Source of the DNA: CAIYQJ01 sp963717255
GTDB taxonomy: Bacteria; Chloroflexota; Limnocylindria; Limnocylindrales; CSP1-4
DNA length: 64,000 nt
Reading direction: 5' to 3'
Assembly (NCBI GenBank): GCA_963717255.1
Contig: CAVQVT010000003.1
Coordinates: 124,001-188,000, forward strand
The notes beneath the pieces are model-generated. The model searched no databases, was not told the DNA's origin, and was given only the letters and a program-made list of their open reading frames with translations. This document shows, in pieces, positions 1 to 8,893 of the stretch (its first letter is position 1; the number at the start of each line of letters is the position of its first letter). The translations under genes and the position numbers were made by a program.

Positions 1-197
1 TCCTAGCGGCCGGTGAACCGCCCGTGGCCGTCCGCGTACGCGACCGCGCCGGCGCCCACCGTCGAGCCACGTGCCGCCCCGCGAAGCCGCGATGGCGGCT
101 CCTCGCCGGCCCGTGCGCGGGTCACCCTCGCCGGGACTACACTCGACCTGCGGCGGCGCCCGACCCAGCGGCGTCCGCACGGGCGGGAGGTGGATCG

Positions 198-491
198 ATG
201 GGCTGCATCATCGCCGTGCTCGCGGCGGTCGTCCCGCGCGTCCTCGTCCTCGCCGGCTGGTACAACGACCAGTCGGGCTGGAACGCATCGTTCGGCTCCC
301 CCGTCTGGCTGCTGCTCGGGTTCCTCTTCGTCCCGTGGACGACGTTCTTCTTCGCGCTGTTCGCGCCGGGCGGGTTCGACGGACTCTCGATCGTCGTGCT
401 GATCGTCGCCCTGCTCGTGGACGTCGCGACGTGGGGCGGCGGCCTCTTCGGGAACCGCGGGCGGGTCTCGAACTTCAACTACCGCGACTGA
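198..491 (+). CDS. Small three-helix membrane protein, unknown function
   Basis: I do not recognise a family. The 97-residue product is almost entirely hydrophobic, with membrane segments at about residues 3-20, 33-52 and 60-78 and a short polar Asn/Arg-rich C-terminus. The ATG at 198 is chosen because GGGAGGT lies 6 bases upstream (185-191); the longer open frame upstream has no such signal and reads as Arg/Pro-rich noise. A TACACT hexamer at 138-143 could be the -10 box. It stands alone, convergent with the subtilase gene. It may be a phospholipase_D-nuclease-like or yqaE-type small integral membrane protein, but no diagnostic motif is visible. Confidence 0.6.
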   Translation: MGCIIAVLAAVVPRVLVLAGWYNDQSGWNASFGSPVWLLLGFLFVPWTTFFFALFAPGGFDGLSIVVLIVALLVDVATWGGGLFGNRGRVSNFNYRD

Positions 492-567
492 CGCCAAGCC
501 GCGCGGTGCACCAGGCGCGCTCCACGGATCGCCGTCCGGGACCGGCGGATGCCGGGCAAGTCGTGCG

Positions 568-2385
568 TCAGCGGTGCAGGTAGGCCGGCAGCATCGTCGT
601 CGTCACGTTGCCTGCGGCGTCCACCGCCGTGATCCGGATGCGGATGCAGACCGGGCCCGCGGCCCTGTAGGCGTCCTCGACGGTCCCGGCGGGCACCTTC
701 CGCGTCTTCCACGTCCTCCACCCGACGCAGGTCGACCCGGAGGGCCGGCCCTGGTACGTCACGATCGTCAGGTCGCGGCTCACGCCCGCCCCGGCCGCGC
801 CGTCGGCGATCGCCCACCGGAACGAGAAGTCGCGCTTCGAGATCCGCGTCAGCTTCCTGGGGAGGATCGCGCGGACGACCGGCTTCGTCCGGTCCACGAA
901 GACGGCGCGCGTGGTCGCCGACGCGGTGCGTCCGCTGCCGTCGGCGACGTCGATCCGCCAGCGGTAGCAGGTCCCGCCCGCAAGCGTGCCCGAGGTGAAC
1001 GCCCCCGGGTCGGCCGGCTGCGCGTCGCCGTCCGGCGCCCACGAGCCGGAGTCACAGACGCCGTCCTCGACGGGCGCGGACTCCTGCGTCACGGTCCGCG
1101 ACGCGACGGTCTCGCCGGCGAGGAGCGTCTCCGTCCACGCGACCGCGGCGGCCGCGGCACGCGTGTACGTGACCCCCCTGGACGGCGCGGTGATCGCGAT
1201 GACGGGCGCGCCCGGGACCGCCGGGCTCGGCGGCGCGACCTTCGCGCCGAGGGCGGCGAGGGCAGCCGGCACGTCGAGGCGGCCGCCGCTGACGGCACCG
1301 TCTGGGCTCACGGGCGCGCCCGTGGAGACGACGGCGGCCTCCCGCTCGGCCATCGTGGAGGTCGGTGCGGCCGACGCCAGGAGCGCGAGGGCGCCCGCGA
1401 CCATCGGGGCGGCGTAGGAAGTGCCCTGGAGCTCCCACCAGCCTCCCCCGTCGGCCGGGATCACGGCCCACCCGGGCGCGGCGATGTCCACCCAGGTGCC
1501 GCGGGTGGACCACGACGCGATCGCATCCTTCTCGTCCGACCCGGCGACGGAGACGACACCGGGCGTGTTCGCGGGGTACATCGGCACCGGATCGCCGCCA
1601 TTCCCTGCCGCGGCCACGACGCTCACACCGGCGGCCCGCGCGTAGCGCACGGCCGCGTCGTCGAGACCGGCGTCTCCCTCGCTCCCGTAGCTCATGTTCG
1701 CTACCGTGGCGCCGTGGTCGGCGGCCCACACGAGGCCCGCCGACGAGTCGGACGACCAGGCTCCGGCCTTGGTCCCGACCCTGACCGGGAGGATCGAGCA
1801 TCGCGGGCAGACGCCTGCTCCGCCGATGCCGTCGTCGATCCGGGCGGCCGCCACCTGCGCGACCGCCGTCCCGTGGCCGTCCGAGTCGGACGGGTCGTCG
1901 TCCCCGTCCACGATGTCCTTCCCGGGCAGGAGCGCACCGGCGAGGTCCGGCACGGCGTCGACGCCCGTGTCGAGGATCGCGATCACGACCTCCGGCGAGC
2001 CGAGCGACGTCCCCCAGGCTGCCGGCATCCCCACCTTCCGGGCGCCCCACATCTGCCCCCACAGCGGGTCGGCAGGGACATGGTCGGCCGCGAGCCGCAG
2101 CCTTGTGTCCGGGCGGATCCGCGCCGATCCGTGTCGTGCGACGAGGTCCGCCCAGGCCTCCGCGGCCCGCCCGACGGGCACGTCGATCGCGACGGCGCCG
2201 CCTGGAAGGGTCCGGACGACACGGGCGGAGGGGAACGGTGCGACCGTCCCCGCCGGCGCGATGAGGCGGACGACGCCGCCGACGGCCTCGAACGCGGGCG
2301 CGGCCGACGCGGAGGGCGCCGGGGCCACGGTGAACGCGACGAGCGTCGCGACGGCCGCGACGGCCCTGCGTGCGGAAGGGATCAT
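568..2385 (-). CDS. Secreted subtilisin-like serine protease (S8 family)
   Basis: A 605-residue secreted endopeptidase. An N-terminal signal peptide (about residues 1-29, ending in an Ala-rich stretch) is followed by a short prodomain-like region. The S8 catalytic domain runs from about 105 to 385, with Asp139 (ILDTGVD), His171 (DGHGTAVA), oxyanion Asn262 (AAGNGG) and Ser323 (GTSYAAPM) all intact. After about residue 395 comes a beta-rich C-terminal region with fibronectin/Ig-like character, including two Cys pairs, probably for substrate or surface binding. There is no sorting motif or C-terminal membrane anchor. The gene diverges from the LOG-family gene. A TAGCAT hexamer about 45 bases upstream of the ATG on this strand is a possible -10 box. 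Reading is uninterrupted. Confidence 0.93.
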   Translation of the reverse strand: MIPSARRAVAAVATLVAFTVAPAPSASAAPAFEAVGGVVRLIAPAGTVAPFPSARVVRTLPGGAVAIDVPVGRAAEAWADLVARHGSARIRPDTRLRLAADHVPADPLWGQMWGARKVGMPAAWGTSLGSPEVVIAILDTGVDAVPDLAGALLPGKDIVDGDDDPSDSDGHGTAVAQVAAARIDDGIGGAGVCPRCSILPVRVGTKAGAWSSDSSAGLVWAADHGATVANMSYGSEGDAGLDDAAVRYARAAGVSVVAAAGNGGDPVPMYPANTPGVVSVAGSDEKDAIASWSTRGTWVDIAAPGWAVIPADGGGWWELQGTSYAAPMVAGALALLASAAPTSTMAEREAAVVSTGAPVSPDGAVSGGRLDVPAALAALGAKVAPPSPAVPGAPVIAITAPSRGVTYTRAAAAAVAWTETLLAGETVASRTVTQESAPVEDGVCDSGSWAPDGDAQPADPGAFTSGTLAGGTCYRWRIDVADGSGRTASATTRAVFVDRTKPVVRAILPRKLTRISKRDFSFRWAIADGAAGAGVSRDLTIVTYQGRPSGSTCVGWRTWKTRKVPAGTVEDAYRAAGPVCIRIRITAVDAAGNVTTTMLPAYLHR

Positions 2386-2444
2386 GGGCGGCCCCCGGTC
2401 GCCTGCGACGTGCGGCGACCCGCCGATGCTACCGCGGCGCGAGC

Positions 2445-2450
2445 GATACT
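2445..2450 (+). promoter_or_regulatory. -10 box of a probable leaderless transcript (LOG gene)
   Basis: The hexamer GATACT ends exactly 6 bases before the GTG start at 2457, and no Shine-Dalgarno sequence is present. Transcription would therefore begin at or within a base of the start codon. The same geometry recurs at other genes in the window. No convincing -35 box is visible. Confidence 0.5.
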
Positions 2451-2456
2451 GGGCCC

Positions 2457-3035
2457 GTGGGACGGATCGCTGTCTTCTGCGGGGCGACCTCCGGGGTGGA
2501 CCCGCGTCACGGGGACGCCGCCCGGCGCCTCGGGACGGTGCTGGCGGCCCGCGGGCTCGGGCTCGTCACCGGGGGCGGGCGCGTGGGGCTCATGGGCGCG
2601 GTGGCCGACGCAGCGCTGGCGGCCGGCGGCGAGGTCGTCGGCGTCATCCCCCGTCGTCTCGTGGACCGGGAGCTCGCGCACCCCGGGCTCACCCGGCTCG
2701 TGGTCGTGGAGTCGCTGGCCGAGCGGAAGTCGGCCATGGTCGACCTCTCCGTCGGCTTCATCGCCCTCCCGGGCGGGATCGGGACGCTCGACGAGCTCGC
2801 CGAGGTCCTCTCCTGGGCCCAGCTGGGCCTTCACGACAAGCCGACGGGACTGCTCGACATGGGCGGCTACTGGCGGCCCCTGCTCGCGTGGCTCGATCTG
2901 TCGGTCGCCGAAGGGTACGTGACGCGGGCCCACCGAGACGCGATCGTCGTCTCCGACGACCCGGAGGCGATCCTCGACGCGTTCGCGTCGTTCCGGGCCC
3001 CGGGCGACCGCTGGGAGACGTCCGACCGCCGCTGA
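2457..3035 (+). CDS. LOG-family nucleoside 5'-monophosphate phosphoribohydrolase
   Basis: A 192-residue Rossmann-fold protein of the LOG/YvdD family (TIGR00730-like). Characterised members split N6-modified or plain AMP into base and ribose 5-phosphate. The two family signatures are present: a glycine-rich loop GGGRVGLMG near residues 38-46 and PGGIGTLDE near 102-110, which carries the catalytic Glu. The length matches bacterial members (about 180-200). The GTG at 2457 is chosen because family similarity begins directly there (GRIAVFCGA) and a -10 box lies 6 bases upstream. The longer open frame upstream is unsupported. It diverges from the subtilase. The physiological substrate cannot be told from sequence. 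Confidence 0.92.
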   Translation: MGRIAVFCGATSGVDPRHGDAARRLGTVLAARGLGLVTGGGRVGLMGAVADAALAAGGEVVGVIPRRLVDRELAHPGLTRLVVVESLAERKSAMVDLSVGFIALPGGIGTLDELAEVLSWAQLGLHDKPTGLLDMGGYWRPLLAWLDLSVAEGYVTRAHRDAIVVSDDPEAILDAFASFRAPGDRWETSDRR

Positions 3036-3135
3036 CGCGGGAGCGACGCCACACCGGACGACCCGCGCGCCGGGCCCAGGCGATCGACCCGGACGACCGG
3101 GCGGACGGGTCGGCCGACGCGAGCGGCACGCCCGC

Positions 3136-4742
3136 TCAGGCGACGTCGATGGAGACGCGGTGGTGACCGCGCGCGCCGTCCGGTGCCGCACCCGTGACGT
3201 CGGCCGTCTGCACGTCGTCTGTCCCGTCGACCGCCCGGACCTCGATGGTGTGTCGTCCGGGCTCCGCGACCCAGTCGAGGGACCACTGGACCCAGGTCGC
3301 GTCCGAGATCGGCCGGCTCATCCGGGCCGCCTGCCAGTCGCCGTCGTCGATCGACACCTCGACCCCGGAGATGCCGCGATCCGGCGCCCACGCGACGCCC
3401 GCGATCGTCGTGGGACCTCGCTCGATGCGGTCGCCGCTCCCGGGGACGTCGATCCGCGACTGGGTGAGGATCGGCGCGTCCTTCGCCCAGCCCAGCGGGA
3501 CCCAGTAGCCGTCGACCGCCTCACGCGTCGTGAGCTCGATCTCCGAGAGCCACTTCGTCGCGGAGACGTAGCCGTACAGGCCCGGGATGATGAGCCTCGC
3601 CGGAAACCCGTGGTCGGCAGGCAGCGGCTCGCGATCCATGCCGACCACCACCATCGGCTCACGCTCCGGCGCCGTCGCCCAGTCGGTGGGGAAGCCCGCG
3701 GTGAAGCCGTCCACGGAGCGCCCGACGATCTGCGTCGCGCCGGCCTGCACGCCCGCCATCTCCAGGATCTCCTTGAGCCGGACCCCGGTCCAGAGGGCGT
3801 TCCCCACGAGATCGCCGCCCACCCTGTTGCTCACGCACGCGATCGTCACGTACTGCTCGAACAGCGGGAGCGAGAGTAGCTCGTCGTAGGTGAACGTGAG
3901 CGGGCGGTCGACCATGCCCGTGACCCGGAGCGTCCAGGTCTCCGGGTCCACGCGTGGGACGAGGAGCGCCGTGTCGATGCGGTAGAAGTCGCCGGTGGGG
4001 ACCACGATCGGGGTGATCCCGGGCACGGCGAGGCTCTGGTCCGCGGAGAGGGGCGGCGCGGGCTGGAGGGCGGCCGGCAGGCGCGACGTGGAGACGACCC
4101 CGGCCGGGTGCTGCCCCTGGACGAGCGCGCGGCCGGCCGCACCGGCGACGAACGCGCCCCGAGCGTCCCCGCGCTCGCGATGAGGAACCGCCTGCGGCCC
4201 CAGTCGGGCATGCCGGCGCCGGGGGTCGCGGCCGGGACGACGCTCGCCAGGCGAAGCAGCATCCGCAGGGTGACGATGCCAGCGAGCGTGGCGACCGCGG
4301 CGCTCGCGACGGCGACGGGGACGCTCGCGAGCGGGTCGCGTGCGGCGGCGATCGCGGCGACGACGCCGAACGCGACGAAGACGGCGGTGCCGGCCGCGGG
4401 CCGTCGGCGGGCGACGACGCCTGCGATCGCCGCGATCGCGAGCGCCGCCAGGATGACGAGCAGGTTCAGGGCCAGCTTGTCGTTCTCGCCGAACAACGCG
4501 ACGAACAGCTCCTTGCCGCCCGGAGGCTGGAGCGCGATCACCTGCGCGCCGATCGCGACGACGAGGGACGGCAGCCCGGCGAGGAGGCCGGCGAGCAGCT
4601 CGGAGACGCCGACGGCAACGGCCGCGCCCGCGACGCCCGCGAGCGCCGCGGCCCATCGCGGCGCGATCGGTCCGGGCGACACGACGCGGAGGTCGGCGGG
4701 CTGCGGGGCGCCTGTGCGGTCGTCGGCTGGCGTGCTGTCCAT
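3136..4742 (-). CDS. Membrane-anchored sulfite-oxidase-fold molybdopterin oxidoreductase (frameshifted)
   Basis: Read across one frameshift, this is a protein of about 535 residues. The first part (about 1-170) holds four or five hydrophobic helices, followed by a Tat-like RRRFLIAS motif with another hydrophobic stretch. The C-terminal two thirds is a SUOX-type molybdopterin domain. CVSN near the middle supplies the probable molybdenum-ligand Cys, and the family-typical segment HGFPARLIIPGLYG is present, followed by a Mo-co dimerisation domain (about 420-535). The catalytic domain should therefore face outward. The frame changes at a C4 run, 4157-4160, where one extra base restores GTLGGAFVAGAAG. 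The substrate is unknown; sulfite, nitrate or methionine-sulfoxide chemistry are family options. The start at 4742 follows a -10 box; an in-frame ATG at 4796 is the alternative. Confidence 0.85.
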
Positions 4743-4748
4743 GCGAGG

Positions 4749-4754
4749 AGTATT
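4749..4754 (-). promoter_or_regulatory. -10 box of a probable leaderless transcript (molybdoenzyme gene)
   Basis: On the minus strand AATACT lies 6 bases before the ATG at 4742, with no Shine-Dalgarno sequence between. This supports the internal ATG over the longer in-frame start at 4796. Confidence 0.4.
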
Positions 4755-4869
4755 CGCGTGGATCGTGACGGACGGATGTCGCGGCGCCGGGCGCATGTCA
4801 CGGACGCGTCATCGGCGTGTCACGGGCGACTGAGAGAGTGCGGCCTCCACACAGCAGGAGGGATCGCAC

Positions 4870-4989
4870 ATGTCGGACACCATCGCCCGTCTCGCTCGGC
4901 CTCGCCTCGCGTTGCTCGCCGTCGGCGCGGTCGTGACCGTCCCATGCCGCTCTCCGCGGCGCGCGGCGGGGCCACGGGGGAGGTCCTGG
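4870..4989 (+). pseudogene. Possible 5' remnant of a secreted protein gene, cut by the tRNA-Pro locus
   Basis: AGGAGGG sits about 6 bases before an ATG at 4870. The first 25 residues look like a signal peptide: charged start, then LALLAVGAVVTVP and a Cys. After about residue 28 the frame turns into Arg-rich sequence and then runs antisense through the tRNA gene, which cannot be real coding sequence. A good translation start with only a signal sequence behind it suggests a gene truncated at the tRNA-Pro end of the island. It may also be chance or another sequencing frameshift. Low confidence. Confidence 0.25.
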
Positions 4990-5061
4990 TCGGGGCGGTG
5001 GGATTCGAACCCACATCCTCGTGCTCCCAAAGCACGTGCGCCACCGTTGCGCCACGCCCCG
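4987..5061 (-). tRNA. tRNA-Pro(UGG) with encoded CCA
   Basis: Reading the minus strand from 5061, the parts are: a 7-bp acceptor stem CGGGGCG/CGCCCCG, D-arm GCGC/GCGC, anticodon stem CGTGC/GCACG around loop TTTGGGA (anticodon TGG, reads CCA proline codons), a five-base variable loop, T-arm GTGGG/CCCAC with loop TTCGAAT, discriminator A, and an encoded CCA (4989-4987). All stems pair perfectly. CGGGG at the 5' end is typical of bacterial tRNA-Pro. It is the only complete tRNA in the window. Its 5' 39 bases (5023-5061) and its upstream DNA are copied at 8755 and 12393. Confidence 0.97.
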
Positions 5062-5140
5062 ACGGATCCGTGCTCGCGAACCGCATGTGCTTCCGCGAGC
5101 GACGCCCGGAAGCCTAGCCTACAGCGCTCGAAGCGCAGGG
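5023..5140. repeat. Direct repeat R1: 5' half of tRNA-Pro plus its upstream region (resident copy)
   Basis: This copy belongs to the intact tRNA. It holds the first 39 tRNA bases (5023-5061), a leader that can fold through CTCGCG/CGCGAG arms (5073-5078 and 5094-5099), and a TAGGCTAGGCT motif near 5111-5121 (minus strand) that may be the tRNA promoter. The same order recurs in R2 (8755-8866) and R3 (12393-12566); only the leader part recurs in R4 (about 13955-14060). R1 is identical to R2 over the 39-base tRNA half, and R3 differs there by one base. Confidence 0.85.
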
Positions 5141-5177
5141 TGCGCAGGTGACGCCCAGCGTGGCGCTGTGTCGAGCC

Positions 5178-6875
5178 CTATGGCCCCGGGATGAACCGGA
5201 CGGCGCTCGCGAGGCCGGTGGATCGCGTCTCACAGGGGCACTCCTCGGTCTCGGCGACAAAGACGCAGGGCTCGTCCGATCCTCGCCCGCCCACGACGAG
5301 GACTGACCCATCGGCGAGCAGTGTCGCCGCGGCGCCGAAGCGTCCCTCGGGCATCGGCGCCAGCGAGATGATCGCGTTCGTCGCTGGGTCGTAGAGACCC
5401 GCCACTTCGGCCGTGCCAAGCATCTCGCTGCCATCCGATTCCTCGTCGGCGCGCCCGCCGGCGATGAGGACGCGCCCGTCGGCGAGACGGGCCGCGATCG
5501 CGCCGGTGCGGGTGAAGCCCGGCACGACCAGCTCGGTGGGTGTCGGACCGTTGCTGTACCGGGACGCCACGACGCGCTCGTCGACGACGGTCCAGCGACG
5601 GGTCGCGGCGTCGAAGCGCATCGTGCGAACCGTGACGCCCGCCATGTCCAGGGCCCGGATCGACCACCCAGTCGCTTCCCCGACGAGGAGGGCGCCCCCG
5701 TCGGGCAACGCGACGAGCGTGCCAGGGGAGGTGACGCCGTTGTAGGAGATCGGATATGGCCCGAAGGTCGCCAGGGGCGACCAGTCGACAGGTGGAATGG
5801 TACCCGCGAGGCTGAAGCGACCCGTGAGCGGGTCGAAGATCTCGGCCGTCGCGAACGCGCGCCCATCGACCTCGGGTCGCGTGTAGTTCCACCCGCCCCC
5901 GAAGTTGCGTCCCGAGCCGACCACGAGCACGCGCCCGTCATCGAGCGTTGCCGCCGCAGCATCGAGACGTGCGTACCGTAGGGGCCCGGTCGCGCTCCAC
6001 GTTCCCCGCACCGGGTCGAACAACTCGGCCGTCGCGAGCGCCGGCACGGACATCGGCGGCGAGATATCCGCAAGGACGGGCCCACCTCGCAGGAGCGCGC
6101 CCCCGCCGTCGGCACGGAACGCGACGAGTCGCGCGCCCGGTGGCCGCGCCCCGGCCCGCTCCTTGCCGGACAGGTAGTAGCCGCCGGCCACGAGGACCCG
6201 CCCATCACGCAGGGTCGCGACCAGGGGGAGCGTCCGGGCCTGTCCGAGCAGTCCCTCGCGGGACCAACCTGCCGCGGCTCCCCGCGGGTCGTACACGTAC
6301 GTGCTGGAGTAGGACTGGTGGCCCCCGTAGATGTCGGATCCATCGCCGGCGGTCACGCCACCGGTCACGAGCACACCACCGTTCCCGACGCCGGCGGCGG
6401 CGAACTCAGCGCGCGGTGCGTTGAGGCTGGGCCCGGGGGCCCATGTGCCCGTGGCGGGACTCCAGACCTCGGTCGTCGTGCTGTCGGGTCGGACGCAGCC
6501 ACCGAATCCCTCTGCGTTGCCGAGGGCGATCACCGTGCCGTCGCCGAGGCGAACGGCGTGCAGGATCCCACGCGGCGTCATCATCGAGCCCGTCGGCTCC
6601 CAGCGCCCGAGGGCCGAGGGTCCGGACGCGAAGGTCGAGCCGGGTGCGGCCGAGGAGGACGGACCTGCACTGGAATCCACCGCGGGAGGACCGGACGCGC
6701 CCGGCGTCGACGCCACGGTCGGGCGAGCGGTGGGAACCGGGGTCGGGGTCGATATGGTCACGGGGGCCTGCCGAGCGGCCGCCGAGGCCGCTGGGACCGA
6801 GGACGTTGGGTCCGGCGTCCCACAGGATGCGGCGATCAGCAAGACCAGGAGCAGGCCCGGCACCTTCGCCCGCAT
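5178..6875 (-). CDS. Secreted Kelch-repeat lipoprotein
   Basis: A 565-residue exported protein. The lipoprotein signal peptide ends LIAASC (Cys about residue 18), so it should be tethered outside the cytoplasmic membrane. A Thr/Pro/Ala/Ser-rich linker (about 20-95) leads to a Kelch/galactose-oxidase-type beta-propeller. Repeats of the form LxDGRVLVxGG...ATAELFDPxTGxW recur five or six times from about 100 to the end. No enzyme motif is evident, so binding or sensing is the safe guess. The ATG at 6875 follows GGGAGGT at 5-6 bases; the longer frame to 7037 lacks a signal. It is the first cargo gene inside the tRNA-Pro island, divergent from the next lipoprotein gene. Confidence 0.85.
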   Translation of the reverse strand: MRAKVPGLLLVLLIAASCGTPDPTSSVPAASAAARQAPVTISTPTPVPTARPTVASTPGASGPPAVDSSAGPSSSAAPGSTFASGPSALGRWEPTGSMMTPRGILHAVRLGDGTVIALGNAEGFGGCVRPDSTTTEVWSPATGTWAPGPSLNAPRAEFAAAGVGNGGVLVTGGVTAGDGSDIYGGHQSYSSTYVYDPRGAAAGWSREGLLGQARTLPLVATLRDGRVLVAGGYYLSGKERAGARPPGARLVAFRADGGGALLRGGPVLADISPPMSVPALATAELFDPVRGTWSATGPLRYARLDAAAATLDDGRVLVVGSGRNFGGGWNYTRPEVDGRAFATAEIFDPLTGRFSLAGTIPPVDWSPLATFGPYPISYNGVTSPGTLVALPDGGALLVGEATGWSIRALDMAGVTVRTMRFDAATRRWTVVDERVVASRYSNGPTPTELVVPGFTRTGAIAARLADGRVLIAGGRADEESDGSEMLGTAEVAGLYDPATNAIISLAPMPEGRFGAAATLLADGSVLVVGGRGSDEPCVFVAETEECPCETRSTGLASAVRFIPGP

Positions 6876-7197
6876 CGCTGACCTCCCGTCGAGAGCGGTC
6901 GCGGCCTCCGCCGACGACCCGCGATCCACACAGGTCGCGCCCCGTCCAACGTGTGTCGAGGCGACGCTGCTCGCGGACCGGGTCGGGCGCAAGTGGCCTC
7001 CGTCACGAAGGCCACCGACCGACGGTGGACACGCCACGACAGGTGCCGCCGGTCGTCCTCCTCCGTGAGCCGCGAGTACGCCGGGTCACACGGCACTGGA
7101 CCGGCGTCGTCGCGGGATCGAGACTCGCGATGGTTCCTCCGATGTGGCCGGCCGGCCGCGGGGAACGGTCGCGGATCCTGCACAGGGAGAGATCCCC

Positions 7198-8655
7198 ATG
7201 GTGGCGGGCCGTCGTTCGCTCGTCGTCATCGCCCTCGTAGCGGTCCTGGCTGGCTGCGGTGCGGGGCCCGGTCCGGCCACGGTCCCAGTCCCGTCCGCGG
7301 CGAGGCCCACCGGGACTACCGCGCCGATCCTGTCCGCCGTGACCCCCACGCCCTCCGCAGCCGGTCGTGCGACTGCGGCGCCGTCACCCGTCGGCCAGGC
7401 CGCCCCTCCGAGCGCCTCCTCGGCGGGAACGACGCAGGCGGCCGAGCCGACGCCGACGGCCCTGCCGACGCCGCCAGCTGAGCGCGTACCGCCCACCTCG
7501 CCGCCACTCGCGTCCGAGAGCTTCGTCACGCCCGCCCCGCCGAACCCGGCCAAGGCCTGGACCGGGCTGCGCTGGCAGAAGATCGGCGCCACGAACCCGC
7601 TCGCGCACGTCCGATCGATCACGCGCTGGCGGGGTGGCTTCGTCGCGACAGGCGACCTCGTCGTCTCAGCCGCCTCTGTGCGCACCCGCACGTGGACATC
7701 GACGGACGGGCGACGATGGGTTCCACTCGATGCAAGCGTCTTCGGCCCGCGGACGATCGTGGTGGGCGTCGCCGCCATGTCGGGCGGCGTCATGGCGTTC
7801 ACGATGCAGGCCGGTTCGTGGAGCTGGAACGAGCCCTCGACCGAGGTCGGCCAGTGGAGCCTCACGGGGCCGTGGCAGAGCTGGACCTCCGTCGATGGGC
7901 AGGCCTGGACAGCCCATCCGGGCCCGCCGTTCCCTCCACCGGAGCGCGCGCTGACGCTTGTCCCGGCGGCGGGTTCCGACCTCGTCGCGCTCGTGTACGA
8001 AGCTCAGCCCATCGCGTTCACCCGCGACGGCGTCGCCTGGGAGACGGCGTCGCTTGACGCGTTCCCGGGTGGCCCCGTCGGCTGGGAAGCCCAGAGCATC
8101 GTCGCGTTCCCGCCCGGCTTCCTCGACGTCGGGTACGGCGGTGGCGCGAAGTCGGGGGTCTACGGCCCACGAGCGCTCGCCTCCTCCGACGGGTTCTACT
8201 GGCGAAGCACGTCTCTCCCTGCTGCCTGCCCGCCTGGATCGTGGGGCCTTGTGGCCGGGCGGTCCGGCGTCATCCTCATCGGCCAGGAAGGTGACCCCCA
8301 CGGACCCACGGAGACCTGGTGTTCCTCGCTCGATGGACGCACCTGGCGCCGGCTTCCCGGATACTCGCCGCTCGGGACGATTCCGGAGGGAGCGTGCCGG
8401 GGAACCTGCGCCAACGGCTCTCTCCTCGGCGACGGGACACGGCTGATCGCCTATCAGTCCGCTCCGCGGCAGGTCGCCTGGACCTCGTTCGACGGCCGCA
8501 CCTGGAGGCGCCTCGCGCTGACCGGCGCCCTCCCGTCCGACTCCCGCGACGGCTCCTACGGTTGGGAGTACGAGAAGCTCCTCCTGCCGATCGGGCTTCT
8601 CTTCCGCAGGTGGGACGGGTCGGGGTCGGTCTGGTTCGGCAATCCCCGGACGTGA
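7198..8655 (+). CDS. Secreted lipoprotein with beta-propeller-like repeats
   Basis: A 485-residue protein with a classic lipobox (VLAGC, Cys about residue 20), a long Pro/Thr/Ala-rich linker to about residue 115, then a domain rich in Trp. Phrases such as TWTSTDGRRWVPL, SWTSVDGQAWTAHP, CSSLDGRTWRRLP and AWTSFDGRTWRRL recur about every 70-80 residues. These are BNR/sialidase-like propeller blades; no sialidase active-site Arg triad could be assigned. The ATG at 7198 follows AGGGAGAG. It diverges from the Kelch lipoprotein gene, and both lie between repeats R1 and R2, so they probably form one cargo block. The role is likely extracellular binding. Confidence 0.8.
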   Translation: MVAGRRSLVVIALVAVLAGCGAGPGPATVPVPSAARPTGTTAPILSAVTPTPSAAGRATAAPSPVGQAAPPSASSAGTTQAAEPTPTALPTPPAERVPPTSPPLASESFVTPAPPNPAKAWTGLRWQKIGATNPLAHVRSITRWRGGFVATGDLVVSAASVRTRTWTSTDGRRWVPLDASVFGPRTIVVGVAAMSGGVMAFTMQAGSWSWNEPSTEVGQWSLTGPWQSWTSVDGQAWTAHPGPPFPPPERALTLVPAAGSDLVALVYEAQPIAFTRDGVAWETASLDAFPGGPVGWEAQSIVAFPPGFLDVGYGGGAKSGVYGPRALASSDGFYWRSTSLPAACPPGSWGLVAGRSGVILIGQEGDPHGPTETWCSSLDGRTWRRLPGYSPLGTIPEGACRGTCANGSLLGDGTRLIAYQSAPRQVAWTSFDGRTWRRLALTGALPSDSRDGSYGWEYEKLLLPIGLLFRRWDGSGSVWFGNPRT

Positions 8656-8657
8656 TC

Positions 8658-8675
8658 TCGCGAGCAGGCTCGCGA
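8658..8675. terminator. Hairpin after the lipoprotein gene
   Basis: TCGCGAG, CAGG loop, CTCGCGA form a perfect 7-bp stem starting 3 bases after the TGA at 8655. There is no U-tract, so termination is inferred from position only. Its right arm overlaps the start of repeat R2. Confidence 0.4.
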
Positions 8676-8866
8676 ACCGCAGGATAATCGGCGCCTTCGC
8701 CGCTCAGCGGTTCGTGCTCAGGGACCCCGACCCTAGGCCGCAAACGGTCTTGCGGCTCCCAAAGCACGTGCGCCACCGTTGCGCCACGCCCCGACAGGTT
8801 TCGTGCCCAGGAAGCGCATGTGCTTCCGCGAGCGGCGACCGGAGCCTAGCCTACACTGCTTGCCCC
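8668..8866. repeat. Direct repeat R2: 87-bp arm plus 5' half of tRNA-Pro plus leader
   Basis: Three parts in order: an 87-base arm (8668-8754), the tRNA-Pro 5' half (8755-8793, identical to the real gene over 39 bases), and the leader region with the TAGGCTAGGCT motif (minus strand near 8846-8856). The tRNA sequence stops at the anticodon loop, so this is not a functional tRNA. The 87-base arm matches R3 (12306-12392) at 75 of 87 positions by hand count. It is absent from R1, where the tRNA 3' half takes its place. R2 and R3 flank the cyclase gene in direct orientation. Confidence 0.85.
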
Positions 8867-8893
8867 TCCGTCTACCCCGGATCGCCCTACCGG

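Noticed and set aside
8755..8793. A second and third tRNA-Pro gene (also 12393-12431)
   Set aside because: Only the 5' half is present; the anticodon stem cannot close and there is no T-arm.
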